Assembly: GCA_964342485.1 (NCBI GenBank) | Contig: CAYFFO010000038.1 | Span: forward strand, 1 to 15,149 | Origin: CAYFFO01 sp964342485 | GTDB taxonomy: Bacteria; Chloroflexota; Dehalococcoidia; Lucifugimonadales; CAJWER01 | DNA length: 15,149 nt | Reading direction: 5' to 3' | Shown here: piece after piece, positions 7,692 to 13,567 of the stretch | How the letters are laid out: each line of letters starts with the position of its first letter | Numbering within the stretch: position 1 is the first letter of the stretch | Made by a program: the position numbers and the translations under genes | Notes under the pieces: generated by a model | What the model saw: the letters and a program-made list of their open reading frames with translations, nothing else | Databases searched by the model: none | Told to the model about the DNA's origin: nothing

Positions 7692-7761
7692 ACTAAACTT
7701 AACCACTCTTTCAAAATATTTAAATTACAACTAATTGATTAATAATATTAATTTAATACCT

Positions 7762-7767
7762 ATTATA
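7762..7767 (-). promoter_or_regulatory. Candidate -10 box for topA
   Basis: A perfect TATAAT on the minus strand sits about 70 bases before ATG 7691. The leader after it is very AT-rich. No good -35 box is found at the usual distance, so this rests on the -10 alone. Confidence 0.35.
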
Positions 7768-7815
7768 TAACCCAACACAAGTACTTTAGTCCATAAATTA
7801 TCGTCTACTTTGAGA

Positions 7816-7844
7816 TTGACCTTACTAATTTCTACTGTTAGACT
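7816..7844 (+). promoter_or_regulatory. Sigma70-like promoter for the ABM-domain gene
   Basis: TTGACC (7816-7821) and TAGACT (7839-7844) are separated by 17 bases. The expected transcription start near 7851 leaves a leader of about 30 bases that includes the ribosome site at 7869-7875 ahead of TTG 7880. Confidence 0.5.
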
Positions 7845-7879
7845 TCAGCGCTTCGGAACCAACTTTATAGGAGAGTAAA

Positions 7880-8188
7880 TTGATAGGCGTATTAACACAC
7901 CACTGGTCAAAACCTGGACGAGAATCAGCAGTTATCGACATTTTACAAGGGAATGGTAAAGCCCAAAGCAGAGCCCCTGGCTTCGTTAAAAGATATAGTT
8001 TGGCTTCCCTATCTACACCATCCAAGATATCGAGCTTGGTAATATGGGACGGTAACGAAATATATGAGGAATGGAAAACTAGTCCTGAAAGAAAATCAGC
8101 CATGCTTGGAGCCGAAATGCTATGGGACAAACCTCCAGAATCAGAAAGATTTGAGGTAACTCAAGAAATTTTGTCAACAAAATTTTAA
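7880..8188 (+). CDS. Small ABM-type (dimeric alpha/beta barrel) protein
   Basis: The 102-residue protein looks like a single antibiotic-biosynthesis-monooxygenase (ABM) domain, the ferredoxin-like fold that dimerises. The pattern seen is an opening beta strand (IGVLTHHWSKPG), a helix, then APGFVKRYSL, then a strand SLVIWDG followed by EIYEEWKTSPER, and a closing strand ERFEV. Members include small quinol monooxygenases, haem-degrading enzymes and many proteins of unknown role. The function here is unknown. The start is TTG, strongly supported by AGGAGAG at 7869-7875 with four bases between, and no ATG alternative fits. The gene stands alone. Its stop overlaps the stop of the convergent aldolase gene by four bases (8185-8188). 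Confidence 0.82.
   Translation: MIGVLTHHWSKPGRESAVIDILQGNGKAQSRAPGFVKRYSLASLSTPSKISSLVIWDGNEIYEEWKTSPERKSAMLGAEMLWDKPPESERFEVTQEILSTKF
8166..8185. repeat. AT-rich inverted repeat at convergent gene ends
   Basis: The 9-base arms AAATTTTGT (8166-8174) and ACAAAATTT (8177-8185) are almost contiguous and overlap the stop region shared by the ABM-domain gene and the aldolase gene. It could be a weak bidirectional terminator. The stem is nearly all A-T, so the support is modest. Confidence 0.3.
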
Positions 8189-9024
8189 ACTATATTCCGT
8201 CTGTAATCCTCGATTAACTGTTTGGCTCCTCTGATAATGTAAGCTCTTTCATCATCCGTCTCAAAAAACTGAGCCCCTTTACTAACCCATTGCCCTGCCT
8301 TTTTAGCATTGGTAGCTGTAGTTCCAAAAGCAACTCCGTATTTCTTACAGAGCTCCAGTATTTCCATCATAGGCTGTGCCACTGATGGGTGATCATAATC
8401 TCCAGGATAACCCATTTCAATCGAAAAATCTCCAGGACCAAGATATACCATATCTACACCAGAAGTGCTGACTATCTCTTCAGCATTTTCATAGCCAAGT
8501 TTGGTTTCAATATGTATCACTAGTGTGGTTTCTTCATCCTGTTCAATCATCCATGAACTCCAATCATCCGGCTGTATATAATCACTGTTGCCGTATCCAG
8601 GTGCAACTGCTCTAGTACCTACTGGAGGAAACTTCATATAACTGTGTAATTCTTCGATTTGACTCCGAGATTCAGTTCTAGGTAATTGAATCCCAGTAAC
8701 GCCCATCTCCAATAGCTTAGCTACTTCTTGTCTTTCAAGCTGTGGAGTTTTTGCAATTACTGGTAATCCATTGTCTCTCGAAGCCAGCACAGTATCTGCC
8801 AAATCGGCGGGAGTAAATGAAACATGCTCATATTCTACGTACAAAAAATCAAAGCCAGCCTATTGGTATAGCTTAGGTAGTAATGGCCTGGCATATTCGT
8901 CCAGTATACCCCCGATTAGAACTTGTCCGTTATTTAAACGAGCTTTTAGTTGTCTACCTGGCCCACCTTCAGGATATAAAAACTTGAGTCTTTCATGAGC
9001 TGACGGTATTCTCCCTATTTCCAA
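8185..9024 (-). pseudogene. HpcH/HpaI-family aldolase, interrupted by in-frame TAG
   Basis: Class II pyruvate aldolases of this family split or form 4-hydroxy-2-oxo acids using a divalent metal. The full frame runs from TTG 9024, which has AGAGG seven bases upstream and lies 18 bases after the oxidoreductase stop. It reads LEIGRIPSAHERLKFLYP..., then PLLPKLYQ, then TAG at 8860-8862, then AGFDFLYVEYEHVSF. The sequence fits the family on both sides of the TAG. In family members the AGFDF strand leads into the EH motif. After the stop come EH (66-67), PVGTRAVAPG, VIHIET with the metal Glu, LGPGDFS with the metal Asp, and a normal C-terminus. The usual Arg of the VR.P motif is not seen (VIAKTP instead). 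Only 8185-8844 remains as an open frame, from a TTG with no good ribosome site and lacking the first barrel strand. I infer a nonsense mutation or a sequence error; regular TAG recoding is unlikely because other genes here stop at TAG. Confidence 0.75.
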
Positions 9025-9042
9025 TGATGCACCTCTAAATAT

Positions 9043-10155
9043 TTATCTAAACCAATCATAATTTATTCCTAAAGATCTGTCATTAAGAGGTAAATTAAGA
9101 CGTACTCCGCCTTGATCAGACGATTTTTTTAATGCTACTTCCACCTCTAAAGCTATCGCTACTCTACGTCCAGAATTTTTGGGTTCTACTAGTTTTCCTT
9201 CCATGCAATCCAGCACATCGGAAACAGAATAGATAGCGCCATAATGACCAGTTTGTGGACCTGGCCAAGGAATTTGCACACGACCATTGCTATAATTCGT
9301 ATCAATATCCTGCCAAAGTTCCCAGCCAGGATTGGGTGGAACATGTACCAATTCACCACTGTTGCCGGTAATCCGAAGTTGGGGAGCACCTAGGCGAAAA
9401 TGTGTCACAAGTCCATCATATGCCACCATCATTCCCTGCCCAACAAATTCGTCACTGCCTCCCTCGTGTCGATCTTTATCTCCAATGCCGATTACCCACT
9501 GAGGATCAGAATGTAAAAAATATGTCCAATTTTGATGCTGTGAACCAGGTTTGGAAACTTCAATGGATATGATTTCTCCAATTGCCCCTGCTTTTATTAA
9601 TTCTTCAGCTTTATTAAATGAAGGATGAGTAGTTGATATAGCCCCACAGCTAAGAGGAACATCTGCCTCTCGGCATACAGTTACCATCCTGTCAGCCTCT
9701 TCTAATGTATTGGCCATAGGTTTTTCGGTCACAATCCCTTTCGCACCAGATTCCACGGCTGCAACTGTTAAATCAGCTCTGCCTTTTATATTTGTAGTTA
9801 TAGCTACAATATCGGGTTTTACTTCAGCAAGCATTTTAAAGGCATCTGTGTAGAGTCTATCCACTTGATACCTTTTCGAAAACACTTCTAAACGGGTGAC
9901 ATCCCTGTCAGCTCCAGCAACTAGATCAATCTCTTCTCTATCATAAAATGCCTCAGCGTAGCTAGTTGGATTTCCTGAATCAAAATGCTTTTCGTGATAG
10001 TTAAATTTGCGATCAATATTGATTTCTGGAGTAGGTCTATTTGGAGAATCCAAATCAAACTTAGGTTGGTTAAGGGCTGGTCCAGGACGCTTCGCAAGAT
10101 CATAAAGCATTCCTGTCCAACCGAGTCCGATTACTGCTGCTCTATATTTTCTCAA
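9043..10155 (-). CDS. Gfo/Idh/MocA-family NAD(P)-dependent oxidoreductase
   Basis: These are cytoplasmic dehydrogenases acting on sugars, polyols or related hydroxy compounds. The longest frame begins at GTG 10176, but TTG 10155 is preferred: GAGGGG lies six bases upstream, and the protein then opens directly with the Rossmann strand MRKYRAAVIGLGWTG. In this 370-residue form the dinucleotide loop is GLGWTG (10-15). The family EKP motif with its catalytic Lys is at 144-146, and the C-terminal alpha/beta domain follows. Between the first Rossmann helix and second strand is an insertion of roughly 45 residues rich in Pro, Asn and Asp, longer than in canonical inositol dehydrogenase. The His-Pro at SCGAISTTHPSF stands near where typical members have N..R..P. 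It lies 68 bases after the aminotransferase gene and 18 before the aldolase frame, so the three probably act on one compound. The substrate is unknown. Confidence 0.9.
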   Translation of the reverse strand: MRKYRAAVIGLGWTGMLYDLAKRPGPALNQPKFDLDSPNRPTPEINIDRKFNYHEKHFDSGNPTSYAEAFYDREEIDLVAGADRDVTRLEVFSKRYQVDRLYTDAFKMLAEVKPDIVAITTNIKGRADLTVAAVESGAKGIVTEKPMANTLEEADRMVTVCREADVPLSCGAISTTHPSFNKAEELIKAGAIGEIISIEVSKPGSQHQNWTYFLHSDPQWVIGIGDKDRHEGGSDEFVGQGMMVAYDGLVTHFRLGAPQLRITGNSGELVHVPPNPGWELWQDIDTNYSNGRVQIPWPGPQTGHYGAIYSVSDVLDCMEGKLVEPKNSGRRVAIALEVEVALKKSSDQGGVRLNLPLNDRSLGINYDWFR

Positions 10156-10223
10156 GATATACCCCTCGACCAGCACGCTTATCCTATAAATACAATTGTT
10201 ACTTGTTCAGGAATATCTTAATT

Positions 10224-11537
10224 CTATATAATCCCTTCATTTCTCAGGGCAACAAGTGACCGCTCAAATGCTTCACTTGTTCTATCAATCTCCTCTTCAG
10301 TATGAACAGCTGATACCATGAATCCTATACCACCCATCATATCTACCCCTTCATTAAGCATAGCCAATTTAAGAGGACCAGAAATATCGCCTGAAGTAGC
10401 TGAAGCAAGTTCTTCATGAGGTACAGTTGATATATCTTCGTCTTCAGCTTCAACTCCAAGGGCTATATGTACAACAGATGCTAACCCATGCACCTGTCCC
10501 GTAACTTCCATTTTGTTTAACGCATTTCTCAAACCCTTTTTTAATCTTGATGCCATCAAATCAGCCTGTTCATTTATCGGCTCGTTAGCAATTTTGCTTA
10601 AAGTTGCAATCCCAGCAGTAGCTGAAACTGGATTGGCATTAAAAGTGCCAGGATGAGCAAGTCTCGATGATCCTGAATCCCCCATTTGTTCCATAATATC
10701 GGCCCGTCCCGCAACAGCTCCTCCAGGTAAACCACCAGCTACAATTTTTGCCATTGTAGTCATGTCCGGCATAATACCAAAACGACTTTGCGCTCCCCCT
10801 GGGGAAATTCTGAAACCACAAATCACTTCATCCATTATCATCAACACTCCATGTTCAGCAGTTAAGTTTCTTACACCCTCAAGAAAATGAGGATTAGCTA
10901 AAGGAAATTGACCCCAGTGACCACCTGTAGGCTCCATAATTAGGACTGCTATATCCTTATCCTTTTCAAGCAATTGTTTTAAAACATCTAATTCCGGTTC
11001 AATAACCTTAACTGTTGATAGTGTCTCTTGAGGTATCCCTATTTGAGTATTTATACCTGAATCCAATGAAACGTAGTCATGCCATCCATGGAAATGTTCT
11101 TGGAATTTCACGAGTTTAGTTTTGCCGGTAAATCCACGGGCCAGACGAATCGCGAGAAGAGTAGCCTCTGTACCTGAACCAGTAAATCTCACCCTCTCTC
11201 CCGATGGAATTAAACTTTTAACAAGCTTTGCCCATTCTATTTCCAGTTCTGTAACAGTACCCATATGAGTACCCTTTGTTAGCCTGCTCGTCACGGCTTC
11301 TGTAATTTCCTGATGAGCATGTCCCAGCATTAAAGCACCAAATCCCATCATATAATCGATAAGTTCATTGCCATCAACATCAATCTTGGTAGCTCCATTT
11401 CCCTCAACAGCAAACACCGGGAAAGGATTTACTACTCTTGACTGATGTGCTCCTCCAGGAATTATCCCTTGGGCAGAGTTGCAGGCTAGACCAGATTTTC
11501 TGAATTTTTCTTCATATCGTTCAATAATAGTAGCCAT
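10224..11537 (-). CDS. Class III aminotransferase, glutamate-1-semialdehyde-aminomutase-like
   Basis: This is a PLP enzyme of the class III (omega) aminotransferase fold, closest in pattern to glutamate-1-semialdehyde 2,1-aminomutase. The start is ATG 11537, with AGAGG seven bases upstream; TTG 11543 is too close to the ribosome site. The protein has 437 residues. Marks are IPGGAHQSRV near the N-terminus, the phosphate-binding SGTEA (about 121-125), HFHGWHD (148-153), the PLP-ring Asp in MDEVICGFR (Asp236), and the Schiff-base Lys in MAKIVAGGLPGGAVAGR (Lys264). HPGTFNANP is the usual closing phosphate-contact motif. It is probably not HemL: no haem gene is nearby, and it heads a cluster with an oxidoreductase and an aldolase. 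Such GSAM-like enzymes act as aminomutases or transaminases on various amino or keto compounds. The substrate cannot be assigned. Confidence 0.9.
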   Translation of the reverse strand: MATIIERYEEKFRKSGLACNSAQGIIPGGAHQSRVVNPFPVFAVEGNGATKIDVDGNELIDYMMGFGALMLGHAHQEITEAVTSRLTKGTHMGTVTELEIEWAKLVKSLIPSGERVRFTGSGTEATLLAIRLARGFTGKTKLVKFQEHFHGWHDYVSLDSGINTQIGIPQETLSTVKVIEPELDVLKQLLEKDKDIAVLIMEPTGGHWGQFPLANPHFLEGVRNLTAEHGVLMIMDEVICGFRISPGGAQSRFGIMPDMTTMAKIVAGGLPGGAVAGRADIMEQMGDSGSSRLAHPGTFNANPVSATAGIATLSKIANEPINEQADLMASRLKKGLRNALNKMEVTGQVHGLASVVHIALGVEAEDEDISTVPHEELASATSGDISGPLKLAMLNEGVDMMGGIGFMVSAVHTEEEIDRTSEAFERSLVALRNEGII

Positions 11538-11572
11538 TGCCAAACCTCTTATTTAAATTGACATTTGTAATT

Positions 11573-11590
11573 TTGTTGATTGTACAACAA
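11573..11590. promoter_or_regulatory. Candidate operator palindrome in divergent promoter region
   Basis: TTGTTG (11573-11578) and CAACAA (11585-11590) form a 6-base inverted repeat around ATTGTA. It lies 36 bases upstream of the aminotransferase ATG on one side and just before the Nudix promoter on the other. That is a likely place for a regulator of the catabolic operon, but no regulator gene is in the window. Confidence 0.3.
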
Positions 11591-11608
11591 GATAGTTGAA
11601 AAAACTCT

Positions 11609-11637
11609 TTGACCCTTCAGCTATTCACTAATATACT
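11609..11637 (+). promoter_or_regulatory. Sigma70-like promoter for the Nudix gene
   Basis: TTGACC (11609-11614) and TATACT (11632-11637) are separated by exactly 17 bases. Five of six bases match consensus in each box. The expected start near 11644 gives a leader of about 29 bases to ATG 11673. Confidence 0.65.
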
Positions 11638-11672
11638 TCTCTCAAAATCAACAATTAAGGATAAACCTAGTT

Positions 11673-12452
11673 ATGGGAGCTTTTGAAGCAAATACTAACC
11701 CCTTTGGTGGAATAATTCCCGAACCTTCAGGATTGCCTCGCGACCCTGTTATATTTGGTGACAAACTAAAAGAATCTCTTGAAATCTGGCAGGCTGCGGG
11801 ATACAAAGTCGTTTGGCTGGAATTGAATCTAGATCTTGCGAACCTCGTACCCGTAGCAGTGAAACAAGGATTTGAATACCACCATAGTGGTAAAAATTAT
11901 CTTATGCTTACGAAAAGTATCGTGGAAAATGCTTTCATTCCACCCTATGCTTCTCATTATATTGGTGCCGGTGGCGTTGCCGTAAATAAAAACGATGAGC
12001 TACTGGTGGTTCATGAAAAAGGGAGAGGATCTAGTGCTCCATTTTACAAACTACCTGGTGGAGCTCTCCATGCTGGAGAACATCTGGTTGAAGGTGTTAT
12101 CAGGGAAGTACTCGAAGAAACAGGAATACAATCTCGTTTTCTATCGCTTGCATGCTTCAGAAATCAACACGGATACCGTTATGGTAAATCGGACATATAC
12201 TTCGTATGCCGCCTAGAACCATTAACTAACGAAATCACTAAGCAAGAAGAAGAAATCGAAGATTGCATATGGATGCCGATAAAAGAATACTACAAGGCTG
12301 AAAGCGTCAGTTACTTTAATAAACTAGTGGTACGCGCCGCCCTCGGAAGCCCTGGAGTTGTTCCTACCCATGTCGAAGGTTATCGAGACCCTGAAACAGC
12401 TGAAGTCTTTCTGCCTAAAGGTAGTGTAGATGCCTTAGCAGATCATTTATAA
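11673..12452 (+). CDS. NUDT6-like Nudix hydrolase with N-terminal pre-Nudix domain
   Basis: Nudix enzymes hydrolyse nucleoside diphosphates linked to another moiety, such as ADP-ribose, NADH or CoA compounds. The Nudix box is complete: G-x5-E-x7-REVLEETGI at residues 130-152. The N-terminal 90 residues match the pattern of the pre-Nudix domain of NUDT6 and several plant NUDT proteins: FGDKLKESLEIWQAAGYKVVWLEL, then VAVKQGFEYHH and YLMLTKSI, then PPYASHYIGAGGVAVN. After the box, FRNQHGYRYGKSDIYFVCRL and the acidic QEEEIEDCIWMPIKEY are also shared with that group. Length is 259 residues. The ATG has AAGGA at 11657-11661, eleven bases upstream, and a good promoter at 11609-11637. It is a single gene, divergent from the aminotransferase operon and convergent with the ABC ATPase gene, 59 bases apart. 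The substrate is unknown; NADH or ADP-ribose would fit the group. Confidence 0.93.
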   Translation: MGAFEANTNPFGGIIPEPSGLPRDPVIFGDKLKESLEIWQAAGYKVVWLELNLDLANLVPVAVKQGFEYHHSGKNYLMLTKSIVENAFIPPYASHYIGAGGVAVNKNDELLVVHEKGRGSSAPFYKLPGGALHAGEHLVEGVIREVLEETGIQSRFLSLACFRNQHGYRYGKSDIYFVCRLEPLTNEITKQEEEIEDCIWMPIKEYYKAESVSYFNKLVVRAALGSPGVVPTHVEGYRDPETAEVFLPKGSVDALADHL

Positions 12453-12496
12453 CTTCTCTTGGATTATAGTTTCGTCTAACATAATCACCGTGATAT

Positions 12497-12520
12497 CAGG
12501 AATATTATTAACTATTCCTG
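12497..12520. repeat. Small inverted repeat at convergent Nudix/ABC gene ends
   Basis: CAGGAATA (12497-12504) pairs with TATTCCTG (12513-12520) across an 8-base loop. TATTCC (12513-12518) could instead pair with GGAATA at 12523-12528, giving two mutually exclusive stems. It spans the ABC ATPase stop (12512). There is no U-tract on either side, so a terminator call is weak. Confidence 0.3.
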
Positions 12521-13567
12521 TGGGAATACTACAAAAGGGTTTGGCCTTACAGTAAAAAGCCTCACTTTGGTACCTTCTGGAAGAGAAGAATAATGATGTC
12601 TTCTGCATCGCAAATTTTCGCCTTTATCTGTCTTAACCAATAGTACAACTTCATCCCCTCTGAATTCTCTGGAGACAATAGTGCCTTTACCCTTTAAATC
12701 AGGGGCTACTTGAAAATCATCTAATCTTATTAAAACATCTACCTTTGTACCATCTTTATGCTTACTGTCTAATGGATTTAGTGATAATTTGCCTAATTCA
12801 GTTTCTACATATCCAGTATTTACAATCCCTGTAATGAAATCGCATGACCCTGCCATACCTGCTACCGCTCTACTGACTGGAGAATGGTATAAGTTGTCTG
12901 GAGAATCAATTTGTTGAATTTGTCCATCAATCATCACAGCTATCCTGTCAGCCATTGCAAAAGCTTCTTCTCTATCGTGAGTAACAAATATTGCAGAGAT
13001 ATTGCTATCTCTTAATATCTGGTTCACATCGTTCCGTAGCTCGGTCCTCATGGTAGCGTCCACACTGCTAAATGGTTCATCAAGTAGCACACCAATCGGG
13101 CTAGTAGCAAGAGTCCGTGCTAAAGCTATACGTTGTTGTTGTCCTCCTGAAAGTTCAGCCGGGTACCTATCAGCAAACCCAGGAAGTTTAACTAAATCCA
13201 GCATTTCATGAAGTCTTGTATCTCTATCTTGCGAAGACATACCTGACAAGCCGAATACAACATTTCTGGCAACGTTTAAATGGGGAAATAAGGCATACTC
13301 TTGAAACACCATGCCGAGATGTCTTTTTTCAGGTGGAATAAATAACCCTTGTTCAGAAACAATCTGGTCCAAAATTTTTATTTCCCCTTCGCTAATACGT
13401 TCAAATCCAGCTATTAGCCGCAACAAGGTGGTTTTACCTGACCCACTGGGACCTAATATTGAAAGTATCTGGCCTTGAGCCAATCCAAAATTGACTTGGT
13501 TCACTACTTGCAGTCTACCGAATCGCTTACTAACATTCTTACATTCTATTATCGAATCAATTACCAC
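12512..13567 (-). CDS. fbpC: ABC transporter ATPase, Fe3+-importer type (FbpC/AfuC-like)
   Basis: This ATPase powers import by the permease encoded just upstream. The open frame reaches back to 13681, but those first 38 residues lie wholly inside the permease gene. GTG 13567 gives a normal start (MVIDSIIECKNVSKRFG) and has GAGGG four bases upstream. The 351-residue protein has Walker A GPSGSGKTT (39-47), Q-loop Gln89 in VFQEYALFPHL, signature LSGGQ (139-143), Walker B LLDEP with Asp163 and Glu164, and H-loop His197 (FVTHD). A C-terminal TOBE-like region follows from about 240. Such a tail is typical of FbpC, PotA and CysA but absent from ThiQ. The GTG overlaps the permease stop by seven bases, so the two are coupled. 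The FbpC label rests on the ATPase pattern plus the fused two-domain permease. Substrate (iron or another solute) is inferred, and the binding protein is not in the window. Confidence 0.88.
   Translation of the reverse strand: MVIDSIIECKNVSKRFGRLQVVNQVNFGLAQGQILSILGPSGSGKTTLLRLIAGFERISEGEIKILDQIVSEQGLFIPPEKRHLGMVFQEYALFPHLNVARNVVFGLSGMSSQDRDTRLHEMLDLVKLPGFADRYPAELSGGQQQRIALARTLATSPIGVLLDEPFSSVDATMRTELRNDVNQILRDSNISAIFVTHDREEAFAMADRIAVMIDGQIQQIDSPDNLYHSPVSRAVAGMAGSCDFITGIVNTGYVETELGKLSLNPLDSKHKDGTKVDVLIRLDDFQVAPDLKGKGTIVSREFRGDEVVLLVKTDKGENLRCRRHHYSSLPEGTKVRLFTVRPNPFVVFPQE

Noticed and set aside
7825..8130. Minus-strand frame opposite the ABM-domain gene
   Set aside because: The plus frame has a strong ribosome site, a promoter and a domain pattern. 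The opposite frame has none.
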